Positions 56,166-64,000 of a DNA stretch of 64,000 nt are shown one piece after another (within the stretch, counting starts at the first letter, position 1; each line of letters opens with the position of its first letter). The notes below the pieces were generated by a model that ran no database searches, was not told the DNA's origin, and saw nothing but the letters and a program-made list of their open reading frames with translations. Made by a program: the position numbers and the translations under genes. This DNA comes from Talaromyces rugulosus. Its lineage: Eukaryota > Ascomycota > Eurotiomycetes > Eurotiales > Trichocomaceae. The DNA is taken from positions 496,001-560,000 of the forward strand of contig NC_049566.1 of the NCBI RefSeq assembly GCF_013368755.1. Direction: 5' to 3'.

Positions 56166-57104
56166 TCATGCGCGTGCTTTTCCTTTTCCTTTTACATCCT
56201 CCTCTTCCTCCTCCTCCTCCTCCTCCTCCTCGTCACTGCTCATAAACTCGTCGTCTTCGTCAAAGCCGATAAACCTTCGCGACGGAGCAGCAGGCTTAGG
56301 CTGAGAATTAGAAGGGCCATCAGCAGCTTCTTTTTCCTCTTCTTCGTCTTCCACACTTTCACTCTCGCTCTCCTCCCCGCTTGAGCCCTCACTGGCACTC
56401 GTACTCGAGCCACCCATCAGAATATCACGCAGGTTATCCTTCCACATGCCATCCTTCATTGCCGCGAGAACAGCCTCGCGGGCCTTTTCGCTCACTTCTT
56501 CCTTGTCGTCAACCCACTGGCCATCCAACTTGCTCTTCCCGCCACCGTTCTTGATCTCATCGGTGCGCTTTTCCGCCATCTCGACGATGGCCTCCCACCT
56601 CCGTCGGCGCTCTTCTTTCTCCTTTTGATCCATTTCGGGTTTCACTGCGAGGTATTCGGCAAGAGCCTTGGCCTCGTTGACGGTGCGCAGGCGCCGTCCG
56701 TCGAGATTACGGTTCGAGCCATTGTTGTCGCCTTGGTTGCGCTTGCGCTTGCTGGACATGCGGCCGCCGGCGGCGCGCAGCTGGGATCCGAACCCTCCCT
56801 TGCCTCCTCGTAGAGGAACCGAGAGACGGAGGGGGAGGAAGGTAGATTCGAGACTTGATGCATGTTGGGTGGTTGGGAGATAGGATGAGACAAGGGTGTT
56901 GGAGAATGGAAGTAGCTGTTTGTTGGAAGTTGTTGTGAGAGCAAGACCCGGTGCAGCGCGCTTCAGCGACTCGGGCAGATATGAGTCTATCTTCTCTGTG
57001 AGATCAATCACGGTCGAGGTAGACGGGATTGAGAACGAGAGCGTGGGTGGCAATGAGAGTCCAGGGAAGGACGAGAGCAGCACGTTGATGTTTTCAAACG
57101 CCAT
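56166..57104 (-). CDS. sde2: Sde2, ubiquitin-fold splicing/genome-stability factor
   Basis: Made as a precursor with an N-terminal ubiquitin fold. In fission yeast, deubiquitinases cut after GG, and the released Lys-starting C-part joins the spliceosome and affects excision of particular introns, telomere silencing and replication stress. Single exon, 312 aa. The ubiquitin-like part covers residues 1-99, ending PLRGG; the invariant processing site GG|KGGFGSQLRAAGG follows. The Sde2 core shows GRRLRTVNEAKALAEYLAVKP and RRWEAIVEMAEKR. The tail is acidic (EEEDEE-type runs) with FIGFDEDDEFMSSDEE and a basic end KGKGKARA. All key processing residues are present. It is transcribed away from the eS10 gene, with 347 bp between start codons. 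Confidence 0.9.
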   Translation of the reverse strand: MAFENINVLLSSFPGLSLPPTLSFSIPSTSTVIDLTEKIDSYLPESLKRAAPGLALTTTSNKQLLPFSNTLVSSYLPTTQHASSLESTFLPLRLSVPLRGGKGGFGSQLRAAGGRMSSKRKRNQGDNNGSNRNLDGRRLRTVNEAKALAEYLAVKPEMDQKEKEERRRRWEAIVEMAEKRTDEIKNGGGKSKLDGQWVDDKEEVSEKAREAVLAAMKDGMWKDNLRDILMGGSSTSASEGSSGEESESESVEDEEEEKEAADGPSNSQPKPAAPSRRFIGFDEDDEFMSSDEEEEEEEEEEEDVKGKGKARA

Positions 57105-57451
57105 GGTGTGAGCTGGTCGATACTCTCAGATAAAAATGAGGGTTCGCACTCTGTACGTAGCAGCGAAGAATAACAGTCTGGAAATCAGGGCGTCGGTGTA
57201 GTTGTTGAGGGATAGTATCCACCGAGATCGTTAACGATCGACGGGACATCACGTGACTAGGCTATCGATAAGGGTCATGTGATTTCTTCCTTATCAGCCA
57301 GGTTGGGACAGCGATTAGGGCAAGCCCTCTAGCGACTCGCACTTTTATCGGCGGAGACTGAAGATCGATAGAGACAACCAACCACCAATCCAATAAAGAC
57401 TCCGGGCATCGTCAAAGCGATTCCACGAAGAGCTCCAGGAACTCGCGACAA
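57105..57451. promoter_or_regulatory. divergent promoter between sde2 and eS10
   Basis: Contains an E-box-like CACGTGA at 57250-57256, a related CATGTGA about 25 bp further, and TTAGGGC at 57315-57321 (reverse complement of the GCCCTAA box upstream of eL8). Likely shared by both genes; function is inferred. Confidence 0.45.
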
Positions 57452-58103
57452 TGTACGTTCTTTCCGATACTGAAAAATAAATATACTAATTGGTGCAGGC
57501 TTATCCCTAAGGCCGACCGCAAGGCGATCCACGAGTACCTCTTCCGTGGTGCGTATCGAATTCGAGATGAAATTAGGACAAAGAGTACTGACGATGGAAA
57601 ACAGAGGGTGTGCTCGTCGCCAAGAAGGACTTCAACCTTCCCAAGCACGGTGACATTGACACCAAGAACCTCTATGTGAGAGACGACAAACGAACATGAC
57701 CGAGGAACGTGGTTACTGATGCACAACAAAACAGGTCATCAAGGCTTGCCAGTCCTTGACCTCCCGCGGCTACGTCAAGACTCGCTTCTCGTGGCAGTAC
57801 TACTACTACACCCTCACCCCCGAGGGTCTCGACTACCTCCGCGAATGGCTCCACGTCCCCGCCGAGATTGTGCCTGCCACCCACATCAAGCAGCAGCGTT
57901 CGCACGCTCCTCCCCGCGGCATGCTCGGTGCTGAAGAGCGTGAGCGCCGCCCCGGTGGCCGTGGTGGTCCCCGTGGTGACCGTGACGGTGGCTACCGTCG
58001 CCGTGACCAGGAAGGTGGAAAGGAGGGCGGCGCCCCCGGCGAGTTCGCTCCTACTTTCCGTGGTGGATTCGGCCGTGGCCGTGGTGCTGCTCCCCCTTCT
58101 TAA
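57452..58103 (+). CDS. rps10: 40S ribosomal protein eS10
   Basis: Structural protein of the small cytosolic ribosomal subunit. Exons 57452-57453, 57499-57548, 57605-57675 and 57735-58103 give 163 aa. The start codon itself is split: AT at 57452-57453, then a GTACGT donor, and the G comes from exon 2 (57499). This is the only phase that yields the family's invariant opening [16 protein letters not shown]. The plectin/S10 domain continues [41 protein letters not shown], and the tail is Gly/Arg-rich ([11 protein letters not shown]). Codon bias toward C-ending codons marks high expression, as in eL8. Divergent from sde2. Confidence 0.95.
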
Positions 58104-58329
58104 GTCTTTGACTAGAAGAAAAAACATCATGTGGTGGTGTTGGATTTGTTGGGCTTAGATGCTCAATGGATTTTCAAAAGTACCATGTCGATAAAAAGAA
58201 ACAAAAAGGAAAACGGGGTTCACGAGGCCATGCATGATGCTTACATTAATTGATGTGTAGCTAGATTCAATGGAAATATTTCGTATCCTCTACATTTTTT
58301 CTTGTATTTGACTAAACTAGTTTAGTTTG
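58104..58329. other. convergent intergenic region
   Basis: About 225 bases of 3' flank shared by eS10 and the amidohydrolase gene. No gene is seen. Confidence 0.5.
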
Positions 58330-59939
58330 CTAAGACTGAAATCTTTGCCGGTCATATCGAACAACGGCTTGGAGTAACACTGATGCACCAGTTGCACAGT
58401 CGTCCGCTGATGTGAACTCTTCCGGATGATGGCTGACACCATCCTTGCAGGGAACAAAGATCATGCTCGTGGGCACCACCTTGGAAGTAAAGACACTATC
58501 ATGGCCCGCGCCGCTCATGATTGTTCTAACCAACGATTTAGAGTCTGTCACACCGACATCCTGCGCGCAAACCGCTTCGGCCGATTGTTGAACGCACGAT
58601 ATGCAATCCTCGTGGAAATTGACTGCCGGAGAGTCAAAATCGAGCTGCCATTCAACACGGCAGGGTTTGCCGATTTCCTTCCCTTCGTCGGCCGCGATGG
58701 CGTCAAAGTCTTGCTGCAATTGGCGAACGACAACTTCGACATCCGCAGTTTCGGGCCCGCGGATATCGAGGCTGAAGCTCACCAGTCCAGGCACAGTATT
58801 GACACTTCCCGGACGTGCGTCGACGATGCCAACGCTCGCCAGACACCCGTGGGCCGAAGCGACTTCTCGTGCTTTGACCATCATTCTGGCCGAGGCGTAC
58901 ATGGCATCGGCGCGGTGCTGGAAAGCAGTGGTGCCCGTGTGACAATCGCGTCCGGTGACTTGCAGTTTATACCATCTGTATGCCTGGACGGCGGTCACGA
59001 CGCCGATGCGTTGGCCGGCTGAGACAAGATGCGGGCCTTGCTCAATATGCAGCTCGAAATGAGCAGCCATGAGCGTGGCCTCGTGCGAGCATGGTGTTGG
59101 GCCACAGTAGCCAATCTTGTCAAGGGCGGTTTTGACCGTTTCTGGGGCTGATGCAGCAGTAGGAAGACTCGCGACGGTGGGCACCTCCTTGAGGTTATAC
59201 GCATGCTCGAGAGAAATTTTCCCTGCCCAGACTCCAGAACTCATCATGCTGATGGGGAATCGAGCTCCTTCCTCACTACGTATGGTTTAATTTGCGTTTG
59301 AAAGGCAATCAAGAGGCAAAACTCACTTAGTCCAATTGACTACACCAATACCACCCTCGGTCTCCAGGCCCAGATCAACCATTGTTTTGACAGCCTCGAC
59401 TCCGGCAAGAACACCGAGGATGCCGTCATATCGACCGCCCGTCGGCTGTGTATCAAGATGGCTCCCAATGAACGTGGCCGGAACGTTGGCTCTTCTACCA
59501 GGGCGCACCGCGAAGATGTTTCCGAGCTGGTCAATGGTGATGTTGCAGCCCAGGCCGGACATGGTCTGCACAAACCAGTCGCGAACATGTTTGTCCTCTT
59601 CGGACAGGGTGAGACGCTGCATGCCTGTATCTGTGGGGTTTCTTCGGCCGTTAGCCATAGTCATAGATTTTATTCTTTTTTAAAAAAAATAGCATACTGT
59701 CCCCAACGAATGCCAGGCCCCCATTGACAGGAATGGTGCAAGTCCGTGGCGAGTCGATCTCGGTCGATTTTCAGAGTAGACACCTGCTCTTCGGATAACT
59801 CGGTGGTCGACCTGTTCAGCTTGTGTGAGATAGAGTATTCCTGGCGAACGGATGGAATGTGCTGTACACAAGGGGTTTTTTGGTTAATTGGCGAGCGTGA
59901 AAGACAGCGCCTTGAGAATGAGAATACTTTAGATGCCAT
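58330..59939 (-). CDS. N-carbamoyl-amino-acid / ureido-compound amidohydrolase, M20 family
   Basis: Metal-dependent amidase of the beta-alanine synthase / N-carbamoyl-L-amino-acid hydrolase / allantoate amidohydrolase group, releasing ammonia and CO2 from N-carbamoyl substrates. Exons 59939-59698, 59641-59327 and 59275-58330 give 500 aa. Metal ligands are visible: H and D in GSHLDTQPTGGRYDG, the EE pair in NWTNEEGARFP (across exon 2/3), H in HFELHIEQGP and H in SGAGHDS. The lid/dimer domain has TGRDCHTGTT. The first 40 residues are basic and hydroxyl-rich (MASKVFSFSRRCLSRS), suggesting a mitochondrial presequence. Intron 1 contains an ATG run that could mislead automatic start calls (59664). 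A mutated partial copy lies about 1.5 kb to the right. The exact substrate is not predictable. Confidence 0.86.
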
Positions 59940-60367
59940 TTTAGAGCCTGTTTCTTGAGCTGACGAAGGACAATCAAGCGGGCAACAATATATGTAGGTA
60001 TATGCAAAGTAAATTTCAGTGAATAGTCTTTGATATTATTCGAATGACATGTGCATCAACTGATGTGTTGCATTGGCAGAAGAAAGATCAAAACGCGGAG
60101 CGGGGTCTATAGATAAGAGCTAGGAATGTTGATAGAGGGCGCCGATATCGACGACTGCACATGTGGCTCCATGTATTGGGTATCCGAACGTTGAATAGTG
60201 TTACATCAACGATTTAATCGGCTGGTGGTAATTCTGACTGAGCACAGTTGACAAAAGACAATATCCTTGTCGTAATCAATCGATGTCGCTAAACTAGCTA
60301 CCCCTCAAGTGCTGTCGTGGAGGTTATATATGTATGTAGCGATTGACCAATTGATCATGTACACTTG

Positions 60368-60418
60368 CGAAACAATCAGCTACATCCTATTTTCAACCGA
60401 AGAAAACACCATCAGATA
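60368..60418 (+). repeat. 51-bp direct repeat, copy A
   Basis: Shares CGAAACAATCAG at the left and TATTTTCAACCGAAGAAAACACC then TCAGATA at the right with copy B at 62272-62322. Only a few positions in the middle and one near the end differ. It directly abuts the amidohydrolase-derived fragment. Confidence 0.85.
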
Positions 60419-60425
60419 TTGACCT

Positions 60426-60555
60426 TGCAGTTTGTACCATCCATATGCCTGGACTGCGATTACGACGCTGATACGTTGGCTGGCTGAAACAAGATGCCGG
60501 CTTTATTCGATGTGCAGCTTAAAATGAGCAGCTATAGACGTAGTCTTGTACAAGT
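60426..60555 (-). pseudogene. mutated fragment of the M20 amidohydrolase gene
   Basis: Aligns without gaps, and in the same orientation, to 58961-59090 inside exon 3 of the amidohydrolase gene. Over 130 bases I count 28 differences; 21 of them are gene-C to copy-T or gene-G to copy-A, four are A-to-G, one is T-to-C and two are transversions. The source segment encodes the HFELHIEQGP metal-ligand region. Frame is broken and the fragment has no start or end, so it is non-functional. The directional bias fits repeat-induced point mutation or a long-decayed duplicate. Confidence 0.85.
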
Positions 60556-61486
60556 ATAACACTAAACAATAAACGACTGAATTATTCTTATTTTTCAGAG
60601 GAAAAACAAGTAAATTATAAGACTTTACTCATTTTCAAACCTTTCTTTCTCCCCACTATAAAGATCTCGATAGTGGAGTAATTTTTAAAAAATTATAAAA
60701 GATAATCTATTTACTTTATATTTTATTTTGTACAAGAATTAATATAGTGGTTGCGAAGTTATATAAAAAAGTTGATTTCAGGAGTTTATATGGAACACTA
60801 TAGTAAATAGAAAATCGGTCCTGACTATTTCTACATATAAAGCTGATGCAGCGGGGTAGGAAAGTTAGGTGCTCAGGTGGATTTGTATGGAATCAACTTG
60901 CACATGCAGCTATGGGGTCAGGTTGCAGGTGATATATCACTTTTCCTGCACTTACCCCGCCGCGCTTTATTTTTCCTGTTGCAGACAGACATCTAGAAAT
61001 GAAGCGATTTATTTTGTATCGAGTTTGAAGCCATTTTTTTATACAATTTTATACTTTGCCTCGGCCAATAGTAGGCAATCATATCCGGCCGTTTCACATT
61101 TTATTTAAAAATTTATAGTTTATATTTATTTATATATATTTTTTTTATCTGATCGCATACGTAAATAAGCGGTGTGCATCTGAGATCTTCAGCTAGCCAC
61201 AGAGAAAGATCGTCGATTCTCGAACCACTTTGAGATCACTACAGTAGTAGTGTGTGGCAAACCTTGTGATGCAATCATATCTCTTTATCGAGCGAGGAAA
61301 TGACTCGTGGCCGGGCTGCTGCGACTCGGGCTGGGGGTTTAAAAGCCGATCAAAGCCTCGCGGGATTTTCGAAGCAAGCAACAGCAGTTTTCTAAATCTA
61401 CAATTACTTCTCTCTGTGCATCAAAAGCGCAGTATCCTATCTCTCTACATTCCTCACAAGGGCTATCAAGCTCTTTAAGACACAAA

Positions 61487-61867
61487 ATGGGTGTCACTGT
61501 TTTGAGTGGGTATGTATTGATGGCTTTCGAATATTATCTCGCATTCGTAAATACTAAGACACTCTCTTCTAGGAAAGCGCAGTTTGACGAACTCATCAAT
61601 AGCGGCAAAATTATCATCATCGACTTTTGGGCGCCTTGGTGCGGGCCTTGTAGAATAATTTCACCTGTTTTCGAAAAGTTGTCGGGGGAAATATCAGGCC
61701 CGGAATTCTACAAGGTAGACGTCGACGAGGAGCCGGACATTGCCCAGGAGGTTGGTGTCAGAGCTATGCCGACATTTGTAGCTTTCAAAGATGGAGGCAA
61801 GGTCGGCGAACTAGTCGGTGCTGATCCTTCAAGGCTTACCGAACTGGTTAAGCAATTTGCTGCTTGA
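61487..61867 (+). CDS. trxA: thioredoxin
   Basis: Small dithiol protein that reduces ribonucleotide reductase, peroxiredoxins and others; cytosolic, as no targeting sequence is present. Exons 61487-61509 and 61573-61867 give 105 aa, the normal size. The active site WCGPC is at residues 30-34 inside IDFWAPWCGPC, with the later cis-Pro in RAMPTF and the GADPSRL C-terminal helix. The 63-nt intron has a good GTATGT donor and is a multiple of three without a stop, so an unspliced message would give a 126-aa form with 21 extra residues before the fold. The gene sits between the two copies of a 51-bp repeat and AT-rich blocks. The symbol is a likely name only; fungi have several paralogues. Confidence 0.93.
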   Translation: MGVTVLSGYVLMAFEYYLAFVNTKTLSSRKAQFDELINSGKIIIIDFWAPWCGPCRIISPVFEKLSGEISGPEFYKVDVDEEPDIAQEVGVRAMPTFVAFKDGGKVGELVGADPSRLTELVKQFAA

Positions 61868-62527
61868 ATAATACAGCTCCAGACCTGGAATCCATTGCCC
61901 TTGTGAGAGCTATAAACATGGTGGATGGCAGGGCCGGGTGTGACTGATGTTTTCTTTTTGATCATAAAAATACTCTCCTTTTCATTTATGTACCTGCACG
62001 CAATCAACAGGGGGGCCATATCTCTAGAATTCAACTCTAGTAACATCATGTAACTAAGCCTGCCAGACCGGGACCTACATAGAGGGGTATGTTACATACC
62101 TTTAAAAATAAAAGCATTTTTATAGAATTTATAAAATCTATATAGTTATATTAGCTATATTTTTGTTTAAAGATAGACTATTTATTATTTTATCATTTAG
62201 ATCTATAGATTATCTTAATTATATATCTATAGGTATTTTCTAGGTTCTGATTAACACATCGACTGATCACACGAAACAATCAGGTTTAACCTATTTTCAA
62301 CCGAAGAAAACACCGTCAGATAATCAAGTAAAACAACTTGAACCCAAATTGACCAGGCATGCAACTATACATGTAGTTGAGAAGCCGCGGGGAAAACTGA
62401 AGGGTAGTTGCCCCACTTGGAGCCGGCGATGTCATCAAGTCGTCCCAAGTCGCCGTTGTCATCACTTCATAACATTCAACACACACTTAGTGATTATCTG
62501 ACAGCACGCGTCTCGAGGTCCATCATC
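61868..62527. other. intergenic region with AT-rich block and repeat
   Basis: 660 bases. 62080-62250 is extremely AT-rich. Copy B of the 51-bp repeat lies at 62272-62322. The right end is the leader of the HIT gene and has an in-frame upstream ATG at 62429. Confidence 0.55.
62272..62322 (+). repeat. 51-bp direct repeat, copy B
   Basis: Partner of copy A at 60368-60418; see there. The two copies are 1.9 kb apart with the thioredoxin gene between them. Confidence 0.85.
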
Positions 62528-63281
62528 ATGTCTGCAGCTTGTATCTTTTGCAAGATCATCAAGGGTACGCCTCCCTGGTGCTGCCCCGCCGGCGCGTAGT
62601 TAACCAACTGTGTTTACCAACAGGAGACATCCCCTCATTCAAACTCTTTGAGAATGACAAGGTCTTTGCCTTTCTCGACATCCAGCCATTGAGCCGCGGA
62701 CACGCTGTATGTTCAAGCTGAACTGCATTGATCCTGAAATGCTAGGGACGTGTTGACAAATAAATACAACAGCTCATCATCCCGAAATACCACGGCGCAA
62801 AGCTCGTTGATATTCCAGACGACAGTCTGACCGAAGTTCTGGTACGCAAGTCATCATCTATTTATATTTTATATAGTTTTTTTTGTTTTGTTTGTTTTTG
62901 GCTAGTCCGAGAAAAAAAAAATTGCGTACCTTGAGGACAGCTAACAACAAACAACGCGCACTAGCCCCTCGCAAAGAGAATCGCCAAAGCAACCGGGGCT
63001 GCAGACTATAATATCCTGCAGAACAACGGGCGCGCTGCGCACCAGGTCGTTGACCATGTAAGTAGACTTCTCTTTGCCTACCAGCTTTAACTGACGTTTC
63101 TGATTTAGGTCCATTTCCATGTCGTGCGTTTTTCTCTTCTTTCTTTTAGTGATAAAAAAGCTGACAATGACAGATTCCCAAGCCAAACGAAACCGAGGGA
63201 TTGGGTATTGCGTGGCCGGCTCAGACCACCGACATGGAGAAACTAAAAGCTCTCTTTGAGGAATTGAAGAGCAATATGTAA
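62528..63281 (+). CDS. hnt1: HIT-family hydrolase (HINT/Hnt1 type)
   Basis: Histidine-triad nucleotide hydrolase, expected to split AMP-lysine or adenosine phosphoramidates. Exons 62528-62564, 62624-62706, 62773-62841, 62965-63057, 63109-63123 and 63174-63281 sum to 405 nt for 134 aa. Opening MSAACIFCKIIKG holds the zinc-type CxxC of this group. Then FLDIQPLSRGHALIIPKYH, and the triad reads DHVHFHVIPKP, with part of it (VHFHV) on a 15-nt microexon. That exon end is chosen because GTGCGT is a better donor than the GTCGTG three bases earlier and because it gives the correct spacing. An in-frame ATG at 62429 would add 33 residues (MSSSRPKSPL...), basic and Ser-rich, possibly a mitochondrial form. 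Confidence 0.87.
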
Positions 63282-63541
63282 TTGCTTGTCTAGTCTACAT
63301 CAATTGCGGGGGAAAAATAGTCGAGGTAGTAATAAATCACCGTGATTCTTCAAATATCTACTGTGTATACATGTACTAGACATAACGATACATCCGTGGA
63401 AAACTATATAACTGTGCACTGTCTGCAACATTCGAAATATAAGAGTAATGTAGCTCTCCTGCTCTATGGCTCCAGAGGAAATGCACAAAATCGACCCAAA
63501 TGACCAAAAAAATAAAACAAAAAGACAGTCCAAAAGCTGTG

Positions 63542-64000
63542 TTAATTCACTGCAACAGCCGGTGTCTCCGCTGGTACCGCTGCACTGTCGGTCTTTTCAA
63601 CTTCAGCTGTTCCATTGCCATTCACAACGGGCGCTTTCTCCTTGTCCTCTGTAGAAGTTCCGTTGACTTGTTTCTGGCCGGATTGCTCAGGGTAAAAGTC
63701 CACAATGCCCCCACCCTGGATCACACTAGATCGGTCGTAGAACGAGCGGGCGCGGACATAAGGATCAAGGTCCCAGTACCCCTTGTTGAGGCGTTCAACA
63801 ATCTCCTCTCGTTTTGGCTTCCACGATTCGGCGCCTGCTTTGTCGCCCTTGTTGGCAGCCTCAATCCAGGACTTGGTTGCTTCCTGCAGTTCTTCGGCGA
63901 TGGTCTTGTTCCTGGCCAGGAGTTCGTCGCGCTTGGCTGTGTCTTTGATTGCATCGTTTTCGCCAGTTTGTTGCTCAATGTATTCGTAGTCAAAGTCTTC
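63542..64000 (-). CDS. 3' end of an unidentified gene (cut by window edge)
   Basis: The last 152 codons of a minus-strand gene whose 5' part lies beyond 64000. The visible protein starts EDFDYEYIEQQTGENDAIK, has a charged helix (ELLARNKTIAEELQEATK), a conserved-looking block YWDLDPYVRARSFYDRSSVIQ and GGGIVDFYP, and a low-complexity Glu/Val/Ala tail ending AVAVN. The YW-LDPY-RARS pattern reminds me of the tail of fungal CRAL-TRIO (Sec14-like) proteins, but this is a weak memory match and should not be used as a name. The gene is convergent with the HIT gene, 260 bp apart. Confidence 0.6.
   Translation of the reverse strand, partial: EDFDYEYIEQQTGENDAIKDTAKRDELLARNKTIAEELQEATKSWIEAANKGDKAGAESWKPKREEIVERLNKGYWDLDPYVRARSFYDRSSVIQGGGIVDFYPEQSGQKQVNGTSTEDKEKAPVVNGNGTAEVEKTDSAAVPAETPAVAVN

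Larger units (their letters stand above)
59940..61486. other. AT-rich intergenic region with relics
   Basis: About 1.5 kb without an intact gene. It holds one member of a 51-bp repeat pair (60368-60418), a mutated copy of part of the amidohydrolase gene (60426-60555) and a very AT-rich block (about 60560-61180). The thioredoxin promoter begins near 61190 and has a TTTAAAAG element near 61336. Confidence 0.6.

Overview
This is a 64 kb window of nuclear chromosome from a filamentous ascomycete (Pezizomycotina). The evidence is the short introns (about 46-110 nt) with CTAAC-type branch sites, tight gene spacing, and a housekeeping gene set whose proteins read like those of Eurotiomycetes such as Aspergillus, Penicillium or Talaromyces. 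The order-level placement is an impression from protein wording, not a search. I read 27 protein genes (one cut by the right edge), two decayed gene relics and no tRNA or rRNA gene. Exon coordinates were worked out by hand from splice signals and reading phase, so boundaries may be off by a base or two.

Layout, left to right. 0.5-9 kb: a Cdc4-type F-box/WD40 protein, a leucine-rich-repeat protein and a short-chain dehydrogenase. 9-17 kb: a sparse region with one Ser-rich polyQ protein and a shredded serine beta-lactamase-family relic. 17-36 kb: a nucleotide-sugar transporter, the meiotic helicase Mer3/Hfm1, an EngB-type GTPase, AP-3 sigma, ribosomal protein eL8, a Stu2/XMAP215 microtubule protein, an FAD amine-oxidase-like enzyme and anthranilate synthase TrpE. 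37-50 kb: an unrecognised coiled-coil protein, a LisH/WD40 protein (Sif2/TBL1 type), a TMEM115-like membrane protein, a mitochondrial ribosomal protein, an APH-fold kinase-like protein and cytosolic leucyl-tRNA synthetase. 51-64 kb: epsin, a Gep3-type circularly permuted GTPase, Sde2, ribosomal protein eS10, an M20-family N-carbamoyl amidohydrolase, thioredoxin, a HIT protein and the 3' end of one more gene.

The genes are mostly independent housekeeping functions: ubiquitin ligase, meiotic recombination, vesicle coats, cytosolic and mitochondrial translation, microtubules, splicing and amino-acid metabolism. I see no biosynthetic cluster, intact transposon or CRISPR-like array, and nothing I would call a new multi-gene system. 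TrpE and leucyl-tRNA synthetase both carry perfect TGACTCA (Gcn4/CpcA-type) sites upstream, which suggests shared general amino-acid control.

The most interesting points are gene-structure oddities and relics. One Mer3 intron has GA where a GT donor is expected, with an in-frame canonical donor 60 nt upstream. The start codon of eS10 is split by an intron, and the first coding exon of eL8 is the ATG alone. A dehydrogenase GC-AG intron cuts its nucleotide-binding motif. A 15-nt microexon carries the core of the HIT histidine triad. About 1.5 kb from the amidohydrolase gene lies a mutated partial copy of it, with the strong C-to-T/G-to-A bias typical of repeat-induced point mutation, and a 51-bp repeat pair brackets the thioredoxin gene.
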